Source: an uncultured Clostridia bacterium (GTDB taxonomy: Bacteria > Bacillota > Clostridia > TANB77 > CAG-508). Taken from it: a stretch of DNA of 56,910 nucleotides. Below, one piece after another: positions 25,350 through 33,944 of the stretch (position 1 is the stretch's first letter; each line of letters starts with the position of its first letter). The notes below the pieces were generated by a model. It was not told the DNA's origin, searched no databases, and saw nothing but the letters and a program-made list of their open reading frames with translations. A program made the translations under genes and the position numbers. The stretch spans positions 1 through 56,910 of the forward strand of contig CAKPKQ010000006.1 in the NCBI GenBank assembly GCA_934167305.1, written 5' to 3'.

Positions 25350-25991
25350 TGCTTTTATTTTTATTCCTTGCTCTGAAAACATTTTCTCATGTTCTGTTTC
25401 AATGTTTTCCCAAAAATCGGGTTCACTTTGCAAATCTCTTGTTATTTTTTCTATTTTAAATCCTGCATCTTCAAAATAATGTATACTTTCTTCAAACAAA
25501 TTGTCATCATCTGTTTTAAAATAAATCTTTCCACCAGGTTTTAAAAATTGTTTATAATGCTCAAGCTGTCTTGTATATGTTAATCTCTTTTTATGATGTT
25601 TTCCTCTTGGCCATGGATTACAAAAGTTTACGTATATTCCTTCAACTGAATCTTGTTTATTTAAAATTAACAAAATTCTTTCAATATCAAAACGTGTAAG
25701 TATAATATTATCTATTTCTCTATTTCCTTGATTATATACTTCTTCTACCTTTCTTTTGGCTAATCCAAGCATTGGATCTACTAAATCAATTGCTAAATAG
25801 TTGTTTTCTGGATGTAGAAATGCTTTTTGTGATATAAATCCGCCTTTTCCACATCCTAGTTCTACAAATAAAGGTTGCTCTGGTCTTGCATATTCATTTT
25901 TCCATTTTCCAATTATTTCTTCAGGGTGTTCTCTATAAAATTTGCTTTCTTCTAATTCTTTTCTTGCCCATGGCTTATATCTAATTCTCAA
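25305..25991 (-). CDS. trmB: tRNA (guanine-N7-)-methyltransferase
   Basis: TrmB methylates G46 in the variable loop of tRNAs using S-adenosylmethionine. The SAM-binding motif FVELGCGKGGFI is at about residues 42-53, followed by YLAIDLVDPMLGLA. The family signature VNFCNPWPRGKHHKKRL and IYFKTDDDNLF are present. The likely start is a TTG at 25991 with GGAG upstream. The native protein probably ends near IKIKA; the last 14 residues (CQLRDVSLTDTNVS) are encoded by an inserted palindromic repeat. Activity need not be affected because the tail lies outside the catalytic fold. Confidence 0.92.
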   Translation of the reverse strand: MRIRYKPWARKELEESKFYREHPEEIIGKWKNEYARPEQPLFVELGCGKGGFISQKAFLHPENNYLAIDLVDPMLGLAKRKVEEVYNQGNREIDNIILTRFDIERILLILNKQDSVEGIYVNFCNPWPRGKHHKKRLTYTRQLEHYKQFLKPGGKIYFKTDDDNLFEESIHYFEDAGFKIEKITRDLQSEPDFWENIETEHEKMFSEQGIKIKACQLRDVSLTDTNVS

Positions 25992-26069
25992 GTTTCATTT
26001 TCTCCATTTTGATTATTTTTATTAAATCTTGCTAGTATTTCAGTAGTTTGCTTTATTTTTACTTTGCTG

Positions 26070-26162
26070 AAGATGTGTCCCCCATCTGACACTTTTGTCA
26101 GTTAAAGATACGTCCCCAAGCTGACAAAAATGTCAGTTTAAGAAACGTCCCCGAACTGACAA
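26070..26162. repeat. GGGGACG palindromic repeats, cluster 3
   Basis: Several units of the form CTGACA-(spacer)-TGTCAGTT-AAAGAAACGTCCCC-AACTGACA follow each other, some incomplete. The cluster lies between trmB and the lipid kinase gene and reaches into the kinase gene. Parts read GAAGATGTGTCCCCC, the complement of the right side of cluster 1. Confidence 0.8.
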
Positions 26163-27020
26163 AAAGCTTTTCTCTAGGTTGGCGTTGTGGTATATTGTTA
26201 CCGCATTTTGAATGATTTTTATTTCAAATTTGGTGTTTTCTATTGTTTCTCCGTCTACATTGAATCTTATTGGCTGTTTTGATGTTACTTGTATTTTGTT
26301 TGTTTTAAAGTGTTGTATTCTTTTGTCTTCTTCTAGTTTTCCTTTTTTTAGTTTTAATAATAGGTTTATTATTGTTGGCATTTTTTGTTTTTCTGTGTAG
26401 TACACTTCAAATGTTCCATCTTCTAAACTTGCTTTTGGTGAAATGTTATATCCTCCTCCATAGTACCTTCCGTTGCATATGCTAAGTATGGTGAAGTTGT
26501 TTGTTTCGTCTTTTTCTTCTGATTCGAAATGTATTTCTTTAAATTTAAAGTGTGTAAATGTATATATAATACTTGCTGTATATAAATTTTTTATTTTGAT
26601 GTTTTTCTTTTTCATTAATGGAACATTGTTGGCTACTTCTGCATCAATTCCAACACACGCAATGTTTAAAAAGTATTTTCCATTAATTACCCCAACATCA
26701 GACTTAATTTCTGTTTTTCCTAATTCTTTTATTGTACGATAAAAGTCATTTCCTGAACCTGCTGGAATAATTCCTAATTTATTTTTTGTTCCAACTATTC
26801 CATTTAACACTTCTGATAAGGTTCCGTCTCCGCCTACAGCATATATAATATTTTCTTGATCTTTATAGCTTTGTGCTAATCTAGTTGCATCTCCTGGTGC
26901 TAGTGTATAACAAATTTCATATTCTAGTTTTTCTTTTTTACATACTTTTTCAATATTTCCTATTATTTTCATTGCATTGCCTTTAGCTGATTCTGGATTA
27001 ACAATAAATACATACTTCAT
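26133..27020 (-). CDS. Diacylglycerol/lipid kinase family protein (YegS/DgkB type)
   Basis: These soluble kinases phosphorylate diacylglycerol or related lipids at the membrane surface, returning it to phosphatidic acid for lipid and teichoic acid turnover. The start IVNPESAKGNAMKII, the nucleotide-binding VGGDGTLSEVLNG (about residues 62-75) and GIIPAGSGNDFYRT are characteristic. The C-terminal catalytic-domain block GGGYNISPKASLEDGTFEV is also present. The 295-residue length is normal. The final ten or so residues (FLSVRGRFLN) and the stop codon come from a palindromic repeat. The next gene upstream, plsC, acts in the same lipid pathway 8 bases away. Confidence 0.9.
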   Translation of the reverse strand: MKYVFIVNPESAKGNAMKIIGNIEKVCKKEKLEYEICYTLAPGDATRLAQSYKDQENIIYAVGGDGTLSEVLNGIVGTKNKLGIIPAGSGNDFYRTIKELGKTEIKSDVGVINGKYFLNIACVGIDAEVANNVPLMKKKNIKIKNLYTASIIYTFTHFKFKEIHFESEEKDETNNFTILSICNGRYYGGGYNISPKASLEDGTFEVYYTEKQKMPTIINLLLKLKKGKLEEDKRIQHFKTNKIQVTSKQPIRFNVDGETIENTKFEIKIIQNAVTIYHNANLEKSFLSVRGRFLN

Positions 27021-27028
27021 TTTATCAC

Positions 27029-27613
27029 CTATTTTTTCTTTTTTAATAATAGTTCAGTTATTTTTTCAGTTAATACTGTATTTGCTTCTATTACTTCCAT
27101 ATTTGAAACATCTATTGGATCTCCAAATTCTATTGTCAATCCTCCAAATGGTCTATATTTCCCCGTTATTGCAAAAGGTACTATTTTAGCATTTGTTTTC
27201 TTAGCTATTCTTACTGTTCCTTTTTGAAGTGGTAAGAGTAATTTTTCAGTTTTATTTCTCGTTCCTTCTGGAAATATACCTATTGATTTTCCATCCTCTA
27301 ATAATTCTATTGCAGATGCAAATGAATCTTTATGAAGTTTTCCAACATGCACTGGTAAAACACCACAACTTCTAAAAAATGGTCCTAATGGACTATTCGT
27401 ATATACATCTTTTATAAAAAAATGTATAACCCTTTTTGTGCTTATTCCAACTAATACTGGGTCTGGATATGCTTTATGGTTTCCTGCCAAAATTATTGGT
27501 CCTTCATTTGGAATAACTTGTTTATTTATTATTTTAGGTTGATATATAATCTTTAAAAGAAACCTTGCTAATGGCTTTAAAAATTTATAGTTCCATGTTG
27601 GTACTTTTTTCAT
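27029..27613 (-). CDS. plsC: 1-acyl-sn-glycerol-3-phosphate acyltransferase
   Basis: PlsC adds the second acyl chain to lysophosphatidic acid to make phosphatidic acid. The acyltransferase box NHKAYPDPV (NHxxxxD) is at about residue 46, and the substrate motif FPEGTRNKTE at about 115. The length of 194 residues fits the family. It is transcribed with the lipid kinase gene, 8 bases apart. AAAGGGATG precedes the start. A short palindrome (27629-27662) lies in its leader. Confidence 0.92.
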   Translation of the reverse strand: MKKVPTWNYKFLKPLARFLLKIIYQPKIINKQVIPNEGPIILAGNHKAYPDPVLVGISTKRVIHFFIKDVYTNSPLGPFFRSCGVLPVHVGKLHKDSFASAIELLEDGKSIGIFPEGTRNKTEKLLLPLQKGTVRIAKKTNAKIVPFAITGKYRPFGGLTIEFGDPIDVSNMEVIEANTVLTEKITELLLKKKK

Positions 27614-27628
27614 TTATACATCCCTTTC

Positions 27629-27662
27629 TTTTTTATGGAGCAAAGTATGCTCCGTTACAATT
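27629..27662. repeat. Short TATGGAGCA palindrome, copy A
   Basis: TTTTTTATGGAGCA-AAGTA-TGCTCCGTTACAATTT matches a second copy at 37535-37571 (ATGGAGCA, variable 5 bases, TGCTCCGCTACGATTT). The stem is GGAGCA/TGCTCC. Confidence 0.6.
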
Positions 27663-27688
27663 TTTCATAGACTGCTTAACACTTTTTT

Positions 27689-28888
27689 CTAGTCATTACT
27701 GCACATATGCTTTCTTGTCATTTCAAGTAAATCTAATGGTGTAAATCCCACGATTTGGATTTTTGAGCGATCTTTTTTTACGCATTCTTCTAATATTGAT
27801 AATATTTTTTGTTTTGTTTCTTGTTTTTCCATATCAATATAATCAATAATTATTATTCCTCCAATATCTCTTAAACGTAATTGCTTTGCTATTTCAACTG
27901 TAGCTTCTTTATTTACAGTATATACTGTTTGTTCTAGGTCTTTACTTCCTATATATTTTCCTGAATTTACATCAATTGCTGTTAGTGCCTCAGTTTTATC
28001 TATAGTAATAAATCCACCACATTTTAGCCAAATTTTACGATTATTTGTTTTTTCAATTTGTTCTTTTACATCATATATATCAAGCACATCTTGTTTGATT
28101 TCTACTTTAACTTTTGCCTCAAGTCCAGTATCTTTTAGAAAACTTGTTACATATTCACTTACTTCTTTATTATCTGTAATAATTCTTTCCACATTTTGGT
28201 CTATTGTGTCTATTAATATTTTTTCTATAATTCCATTACTTTTATATAATATAGTTGGTTCAAATTCTTTTATCTCTTTAATTTTGTTTGCATTTAGTAT
28301 TATTTGATTATACTTTTCTAATAATTGTTCTATATCTTTTTGAATAAGTTCTTGTTGTTTTTCATTTGCTGAAGTTCTTATTATAACTCCAAAACCTTTT
28401 GGTAAACTTTTTTTAGCTATTTCTGTAAGCCTTTTTCTTTCTTGATCTTTTTCTATTTTTTTAGAAATTGTAATAAACTCTGAATTAGGCATTAATACTA
28501 CAAATCTACCTGGCAAACTAATATGTGTAGATACTCTTGCACCTTTTTTGTTTGTGCTGTCTCTTTTTACTTGTACTAATATTGGTGCTCCTGCTTTTAC
28601 ATAATTTTTTATATCATATTTACTTAATTTTTCATTTTTATTTCCTGTTTCATTACTTACTTTTGGAATAATATCTTTTATATGAATAAATGTATTTTTT
28701 TCAACTCCTATATTAATAAAAGCTGCTTGCATTCCAACTAAAACATTTTCAACTTTTCCTAAATATATATTTCCTTCAAGTCTTATTTGCTCTGGTTTTT
28801 CTTCGTATTTTTCAATTAATTTTCCATTTTCAACTAATGCTACTATTTTGTTATTTTGTTTGTCTTGACTAATTATTACTTCTTGCAT
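27689..28888 (-). CDS. rng: Ribonuclease E/G family protein
   Basis: An endoribonuclease acting on single-stranded A/U-rich RNA in mRNA decay or rRNA processing. An S1-like RNA-binding domain (GNIYLGKVENVLVGMQAAFINIG) is at about residues 38-62. The catalytic block TAIDVNSGKYIG and the second acidic motif GGIIIIDYIDM are at about 300 and 345. The 399-residue protein ends at LLEMTRKHMCSND, just where longer RNase G proteins continue into the zinc-link CPxC motif, so that link is absent here. Some clostridial homologues are equally short as far as I recall. Confidence 0.88.
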   Translation of the reverse strand: MQEVIISQDKQNNKIVALVENGKLIEKYEEKPEQIRLEGNIYLGKVENVLVGMQAAFINIGVEKNTFIHIKDIIPKVSNETGNKNEKLSKYDIKNYVKAGAPILVQVKRDSTNKKGARVSTHISLPGRFVVLMPNSEFITISKKIEKDQERKRLTEIAKKSLPKGFGVIIRTSANEKQQELIQKDIEQLLEKYNQIILNANKIKEIKEFEPTILYKSNGIIEKILIDTIDQNVERIITDNKEVSEYVTSFLKDTGLEAKVKVEIKQDVLDIYDVKEQIEKTNNRKIWLKCGGFITIDKTEALTAIDVNSGKYIGSKDLEQTVYTVNKEATVEIAKQLRLRDIGGIIIIDYIDMEKQETKQKILSILEECVKKDRSKIQIVGFTPLDLLEMTRKHMCSND

Positions 28889-28907
28889 ATTTATACCTTT
28901 CTATTTA

Positions 28908-29465
28908 CTAATTAAACTTGTTCATAGTGTTATCAATTCCGTGTTCAGTGTAATAAATAGCTGCATCTGCCGCTTTATCTATTCCCGCTTCTAGACTTTT
29001 GTATTTTTCCTCATCCATTTTTCCAATAACATAATCAATGGCATCATATTCATCTACTGGTCTTCCAATTCCAACTCTAATTCTTGGAAAATCTTCTGTT
29101 ACAAGTTCGTGTACTACTGACTTTGCACCATTATGAGTACCCGGTCCACCTTTTTTACGTATTTTAATACTTCCTACCTCAACGTCCATATCATCATATA
29201 TAACTAGAACATCTTCTATTGGTATTTTATAAAAGTCCACAAATGGTTTAATTGATTGTCCACTAAGGTTCATATATGTTTGTGGTTTTAATAAAATAAC
29301 TTTTTCATTATTTATAATTCCACTTCCATATAATCCGTTAAACTTAGTTCTTGAAATATCAATTTCATACTTTTTTGCAATTTTGTTTATTACATCAAAT
29401 CCCATATTATGCCTTGTATAACTATACTCTGGCTCAGGGTTTCCTAGTCCCACTATCAAATACAT
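28908..29465 (-). CDS. pth: Peptidyl-tRNA hydrolase
   Basis: Releases tRNA from peptidyl-tRNA that drops off the ribosome. The N-terminus MYLIVGLGNPEPEYSYTRHN contains the conserved asparagine and catalytic histidine (about residue 19). KPQTYMNLSGQS and YDDMDVEVGSIKIRKKGG are family blocks, followed by GGPGTHNGAKS and RIRVGIGRP. The length of 185 residues is normal. It lies between a GNAT gene and rng, all on the minus strand with short gaps. Confidence 0.95.
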   Translation of the reverse strand: MYLIVGLGNPEPEYSYTRHNMGFDVINKIAKKYEIDISRTKFNGLYGSGIINNEKVILLKPQTYMNLSGQSIKPFVDFYKIPIEDVLVIYDDMDVEVGSIKIRKKGGPGTHNGAKSVVHELVTEDFPRIRVGIGRPVDEYDAIDYVIGKMDEEKYKSLEAGIDKAADAAIYYTEHGIDNTMNKFN

Positions 29466-29479
29466 TTTATTTTCCTCTT

Positions 29480-29869
29480 TTAACTTAACATCATTTCATA
29501 ATATCTAGCGTGTGTTGTAGAATTTCTTAATTCTTCTTTTTCAACAAAGCCATTTTTCAAATAAAACCCTATTGCTCTTTCTAAACTTTCATATGTTCCT
29601 AATTGTAGTTTTTGTAAATTAAGTGTTTGTATTGAAAAATCAAAAAGTTCATTTAATAGTTGCTTAGCCAAACCTTTTCCTCTATGTTCTATATCACAAC
29701 ATACATTTTCTATTCTTCCAACACTGTCTTCTAATGTTTTAAGCATCATTGTTGCTAATACTTTTCCGTTTTCTTCTATATACCATATATATAAATTTTT
29801 ATCATTATAATCTTTTTCCAAATAATGATCTTTAAAATTTTCAAATCCGATTTTCTTTAACCATAACAT
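29480..29869 (-). CDS. GNAT acetyltransferase, N-terminus uncertain
   Basis: The acetyl-CoA-binding motif A is clear: VCCDIEHRGKGLAKQLLNELFDFS. ENGKVLATMMLKTL and the motif B end AIGFYLKNGFVEKEEL are also clear. The substrate is unknown. The protein is short for the family (129 residues) and lacks the usual first strand and helix. No ribosome site stands before the ATG at 29869. In the -1 frame immediately upstream an open stretch reads IVKRYEENTETQ and continues to VMVKENRI, which could be the missing N-terminus, separated by a frameshift. It may be a damaged gene. Confidence 0.7.
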   Translation of the reverse strand: MLWLKKIGFENFKDHYLEKDYNDKNLYIWYIEENGKVLATMMLKTLEDSVGRIENVCCDIEHRGKGLAKQLLNELFDFSIQTLNLQKLQLGTYESLERAIGFYLKNGFVEKEELRNSTTHARYYEMMLS

Positions 29870-29970
29870 CAACAGTTAATGTCTTTATGGCATTTTGAGT
29901 TTCTGTATTTTCTTCATATCTTTTTACAATATAGTTTTCCAATTGTTACATCATCTCTTTTCACATAACT

Positions 29971-31590
29971 TTAGTGTGCAGAATTAAATCTATAATTCTT
30001 TTCCTCTTTTCTTTCTACTTTTTTTATTTCATCTAATGTTCTTTTTGAATTATTATAATCTAAATAGTGAAATGTGTGTGTTATAATATTTTTGAATTTT
30101 TCTTCTATTTCACAATTGTTTTTTATGTAAAAAATAATTTTATTTATTATTTTATCTTCATCTTCTATAAGTTCACCAAATCCGTCTTTTTCATAGTCAT
30201 AATACCCTTTGTTGTAATGTGATGAGAAAAACTTTTCTTGGTCAAACTGATAATAAATAATTGGTTTTTGTAAAAATGCCACATCAAAATGTGTACTTGA
30301 ATAGTCTGTAATAAACAAAGCACATTCTTTAAATAATGTAGAATACTTTATATCTTTTGTTGATAAAATATCAACATATTCATTTTTTAAATTCATAAAA
30401 CTATCTTTGTACTTTTCTGATGCTGGATGTAATAAAAATTGAATTTTATACCCATATTCTTTTACAATATTTATTAACTTTTCATTGTTTAATAATTTCT
30501 GATATTTTTGGTAAAATTCAGATTCTTCAAGTGATTTTACTCTATCTTTTGTATATTCAACATCTTCTAAAAACGCTCTCCAAGTAGGGGCAATTAGAAT
30601 TATTTTCTTTCTTTCATCTTTTAATCTATCAAATCTTGCAAGCCCTGTACATACAATTTGTTCTTCATCATACATATAATTTTTTACTACATCATCATAT
30701 TCTGGCTTTGTAGTTGTAATAAATAAATCTGCTATAATGTGTTCTCTATTTAAAAAGTTATGAACATCATTCATAATAACACCATGTTGTAAAAATATAA
30801 ATTGCTTATTAATAGCTTCTTTATACACTGCCATTTCTTGTTTATCAAATGGGTTATACACTCTATCATAATAACTTGCATGTGATGAAATTACCATTTT
30901 ACAATTTAAATATTTCAGCTTATGCTTTAGTGATCCGTATTTTACTACCTTTCCAGCTTTGCTTATATCTTTGTAATTTGGCGAATTCTTATCTAGCACA
31001 AAATAGGTATATTTACACATCTTTTTATCATTTAAGTTTATATATCTAAATAATTGCTCTGCATTATCGTCTCCATACATTATTCTGTCATTTAATAAGT
31101 AGTATTTTTCCTTTGTCTTAAATAAATTTAAGATATACCATTTATGATATTGTTTTCTCGCTTTTAAGGTTTTCGACATTTCATGTTTAAATTTTTCAAA
31201 AGTCTTTCTTTTGCTTACACATATTGTCCCATTTTCATCATTTATTGTAATTACAAACTTTTTTAAAAAAATCTTGTATGGGATATTTAATAAGTTAATT
31301 TTTTCATCTTTATTATCTAAAAATTGTATATTAGTAAATGTTTCTCCATCTTGTTCTAAAACAAATTTATAACTACTTTCGGTATTAATTTTTAATGTTA
31401 ATGTAAGTTTATTATAATTTATTTCTTCTGAAAAAGAATATTGTTTTACATTAAAATAATATTTTTCAGATTTATCTTCCAAATATGCTTTTATACTGTT
31501 TACTTCTTTATTTGTCTTATATAAAAATTCAATATTAGCAAGTTCGTTTTTTTCAATTTTAACATTAACCAAATTAATACTTTTTTTCAT
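29971..31590 (-). CDS. CDP-glycerol glycerophosphotransferase family protein (TagB/TagF-like)
   Basis: This family transfers glycerol phosphate or related polyol phosphate units during teichoic acid or other surface-polymer synthesis on the cytoplasmic membrane face. The C-terminal half shows FLQHGVIMNDV, CTGLARFDRL, LIAPTWRAFL and ITDYSSTHFDVAFLQKPIIY, the PF04464-type blocks. The N-terminal 200 residues are a less conserved strand-rich region. The ATG at 31590 is favoured by AAGGGATG upstream; a longer frame from 31629 overlaps the preceding gene. It follows a glycosyltransferase gene by 11 bases, indicating a shared pathway. Confidence 0.87.
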   Translation of the reverse strand: MKKSINLVNVKIEKNELANIEFLYKTNKEVNSIKAYLEDKSEKYYFNVKQYSFSEEINYNKLTLTLKINTESSYKFVLEQDGETFTNIQFLDNKDEKINLLNIPYKIFLKKFVITINDENGTICVSKRKTFEKFKHEMSKTLKARKQYHKWYILNLFKTKEKYYLLNDRIMYGDDNAEQLFRYINLNDKKMCKYTYFVLDKNSPNYKDISKAGKVVKYGSLKHKLKYLNCKMVISSHASYYDRVYNPFDKQEMAVYKEAINKQFIFLQHGVIMNDVHNFLNREHIIADLFITTTKPEYDDVVKNYMYDEEQIVCTGLARFDRLKDERKKIILIAPTWRAFLEDVEYTKDRVKSLEESEFYQKYQKLLNNEKLINIVKEYGYKIQFLLHPASEKYKDSFMNLKNEYVDILSTKDIKYSTLFKECALFITDYSSTHFDVAFLQKPIIYYQFDQEKFFSSHYNKGYYDYEKDGFGELIEDEDKIINKIIFYIKNNCEIEEKFKNIITHTFHYLDYNNSKRTLDEIKKVERKEEKNYRFNSAH

Positions 31591-31601
31591 AAATTCATCC
31601 C

Positions 31602-32837
31602 TTATATTTCTGATTTTAATTTGTTCCAAATTTCATTTGTTTTTATATACTCATTGTAATGTTTTTTTACATTTTTATCATATTTTGATAAGTCTTGTAA
31701 TAAAAAACTAAAATCTTCATCCTTAAATAGTTTATTAATTTCAGGTATGCTTGCCTCTAATTTTGTATAAGTAGATTTCATTTGTTCTTGATATGTTTCT
31801 TTGTGTGTTATATATTGAAATAATGGTTTATATTTTATCCATCCCTTAGATGCTTGTATAAATCTTTTGGCTATTTGTTCATCTTCTACTTTAATTTTTC
31901 TAAGTGTTTTAGGATATTTTTTTCTCAAAATACTAGTATATTTTAAGAATCCATCATGAAAGTGATAAACTGGAACTTTTATAACTTTTGAATCATTTAA
32001 TTTTGTAGAAAAGAATGTATCTTCTCCTCTTGCTCCTTCTGGGTTATAAAATGCTGGGATTTTTTCGATATGATTTAAGTTTAAACATAAAGTAGAACCA
32101 GCTACCCATTTGCCAACTCCATCACTTTCAAGTTCATATGCTCCCTCTCCATTACTAATTTTAGAGTCTGCATATGTTACACCATTATATTTAGTAAATT
32201 TTTCTTTTATTGAATCCCATGAAATAATATCATTACTTATAGCTTCTATATACTTCTTAAATAACTCTTCATCAATATCTTCATTTAATTCAACATAAGG
32301 AATTGGTGATATGTACCCGCAGTGATACCCGATTGTTACATCTGCATCTTTTATATATTTATAATGCATTAACACATTGTTTTGTTCTTTCCATGATATT
32401 TCTTTTGTTTTTTCGTCTCTCATACAAGCAACTGGGTATTCATCATCATCCCAAAACAAAAGGTAATCCATCCCTCTTAATAATGCATAATACATTAAGG
32501 TATTTCTTCCTTTAGCATGTCCATGTCCAAAGAAAAGTTCAGCTTCTTCTTTGGTTAGCCTTTCTCTTCCTATAAGACGTTTTTTCATTTCTTCTATATC
32601 TTCTGGAGTAATATATTTAATTTTTATATCTTTATACACATTCGGCATTAAACCATAAAAGTCAACTCTAGTTGTATATTGGTAACCTAAATCAAACAAA
32701 ATAAAAGCTGTTAATTCGATTTTATTTTTCTCATTTTTAAATTGATTCACCAATTGTTCATAAGTATTGTTTATTACTTTACATACATTAGGCCTGCCTG
32801 TAACAAAACCCAATCCAAATTGAATTGTTTTTTCCAT
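31602..32837 (-). CDS. Glycosyltransferase-like protein (GT-A type)
   Basis: The start FGLGFVTGRPNVCKVINNTYEQL and the block GMDYLLFWDDDEYPV (about residues 126-140) suggest a GT-A fold with a metal-binding DDD motif. ARGEDTFFS (about 273-281) resembles the later acidic catalytic motif. No transmembrane helix is visible. The protein of 411 residues has a long charged C-terminal part. It is the first gene of a two-gene unit with the TagB/TagF-like gene, so it likely builds the linkage or sugar part of a phosphate-containing surface polymer. The donor sugar is unknown. Confidence 0.75.
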   Translation of the reverse strand: MEKTIQFGLGFVTGRPNVCKVINNTYEQLVNQFKNEKNKIELTAFILFDLGYQYTTRVDFYGLMPNVYKDIKIKYITPEDIEEMKKRLIGRERLTKEEAELFFGHGHAKGRNTLMYYALLRGMDYLLFWDDDEYPVACMRDEKTKEISWKEQNNVLMHYKYIKDADVTIGYHCGYISPIPYVELNEDIDEELFKKYIEAISNDIISWDSIKEKFTKYNGVTYADSKISNGEGAYELESDGVGKWVAGSTLCLNLNHIEKIPAFYNPEGARGEDTFFSTKLNDSKVIKVPVYHFHDGFLKYTSILRKKYPKTLRKIKVEDEQIAKRFIQASKGWIKYKPLFQYITHKETYQEQMKSTYTKLEASIPEINKLFKDEDFSFLLQDLSKYDKNVKKHYNEYIKTNEIWNKLKSEI

Positions 32838-32964
32838 GTGTTTCTCCTTAAATACAGTACTATCAAATATTACATTTAACTCTAAAATTATATCATATTT
32901 TCAAATTTGTGTCAATCTTTTTAATCGCTTGCGGCTCTAGGGTTTTTACATTATATCAGATTAA

Positions 32965-32988
32965 AAGAGCTATGTTAAAATAGCTCTT
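32965..32988 (-). terminator. Terminator overlapping the recO stop codon
   Basis: On the minus strand AAGAGCTAT-TTTAAC-ATAGCTCTT is followed by TTAATC. The stem begins within the last three codons of recO and ends the recO transcript. Confidence 0.7.
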
Positions 32989-33700
32989 CTAGTTTGTATT
33001 CTTTTTCTAATTTATCATTTAAATATAATTTGCTTATTAGTTCTAATTCTTTTAAGCTTTCTTCTGCTATATTAAATGAAAATATTTTTTTTGCATCTGA
33101 TAATACAATATATTGAATTGCTGTTCTTGTCGAATCTGATATTTGAATTGCACTTTTGTCAACTCTAGCACAGCTTTCGCATTTTAAGCAATTATCTCTT
33201 AAACTAAAATAGTTTAATTTTTCCTGTAAACCACAATTTCCGCATTTTCTTATTTCAGGCATAAACCCAAGCAAACAACAAAGTCTTATTTTAAAAACCG
33301 AAATTACAAAATCTAAATCTTTTTCCTCTTCTGAAATCATATATAATGTATTCAAATATAATTGTAAAATTTTATATGTATTTTGGTTTTCATCTGTTAC
33401 ATCATTTATTATTTTTGTTATATATGCTGCATATTTTAATTTATCTAAATCTATTCGAATATTATAAAACAGCTCAATTGTATCACATGAGTTAATATGA
33501 TAACTGTTACTGCCTTGGTATAGCAAATATTCTCCAAAACATAAAAATTGAGTGCCTGACATTAAAAGACTTTTTGGTCTTCTAGCTCCTTTGGCAGAGC
33601 ACCCAATTTTACCATTTGGAGTAAGTATAGTCACCATTTTATCAAAATCATTCATATTACTTTCCGAAAGGATTATCCCCTTCGTTTTTATTATTCCCAT
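32975..33700 (-). CDS. recO: DNA repair protein RecO
   Basis: RecO helps load RecA on gapped DNA in the RecFOR pathway. The N-terminal OB-fold begins IIKTKGIILSESNMNDFDKM and continues CSAKGARRPKS. A central helical region and a zinc-binding set CGNCGLQ with CLKCESC (about residues 158-182) follow. The length of 241 residues is standard. It overlaps the yqzL-like gene by about 44 bases, and GAGG precedes the ATG. The era-yqzL-recO order is as in Bacillus. Confidence 0.93.
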   Translation of the reverse strand: MGIIKTKGIILSESNMNDFDKMVTILTPNGKIGCSAKGARRPKSLLMSGTQFLCFGEYLLYQGSNSYHINSCDTIELFYNIRIDLDKLKYAAYITKIINDVTDENQNTYKILQLYLNTLYMISEEEKDLDFVISVFKIRLCCLLGFMPEIRKCGNCGLQEKLNYFSLRDNCLKCESCARVDKSAIQISDSTRTAIQYIVLSDAKKIFSFNIAEESLKELELISKLYLNDKLEKEYKLEELF

Positions 33701-33830
33701 ATTGTGTTTCCTCTATATTTTTTGCCATATTTTTTTCAATGTTTTCAACTTGAATTAATTCCATAAATGTGTCAATATTTCCTGTTTGTTTAAAAGTATT
33801 CCATGCTAAATTTTTAGTTGTTTTATCCAT
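33657..33830 (-). CDS. YqzL-like small protein
   Basis: A 57-residue protein whose core NLAWNTFKQTGNIDTFMEL resembles Bacillus YqzL, which sits at the same place between era and recO. Function is unknown in all hosts I know of. The C-terminal extension (NIEETQYGNNKNEGDNPFGK) is polar. The ATG at 33830 has AGGAG about 10 bases upstream; an earlier in-frame ATG at 33839 touches the site. Its 3' end overlaps recO in another frame, suggesting coupling. Confidence 0.75.
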   Translation of the reverse strand: MDKTTKNLAWNTFKQTGNIDTFMELIQVENIEKNMAKNIEETQYGNNKNEGDNPFGK

Positions 33831-33944
33831 AATGCACACATCTCCTGTTCTAGAAGTTTTACTTCTAATCTTATCATTTGCTTCTTTTTAATTTTTATGC
33901 TGGTATAATTTGTAAAATATTTAATCTAATATTCCTTCACAAAA

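Noticed and set aside
25139..26162. Possible CRISPR array
   Set aside because: The repeats are palindromic, vary in length, and lack regular spacers and cas genes.
30849..31049. Plus-strand reading frames inside the TagB/TagF-like gene
   Set aside because: They are antisense shadows of a well-supported transferase gene, without start sites or recognisable composition.
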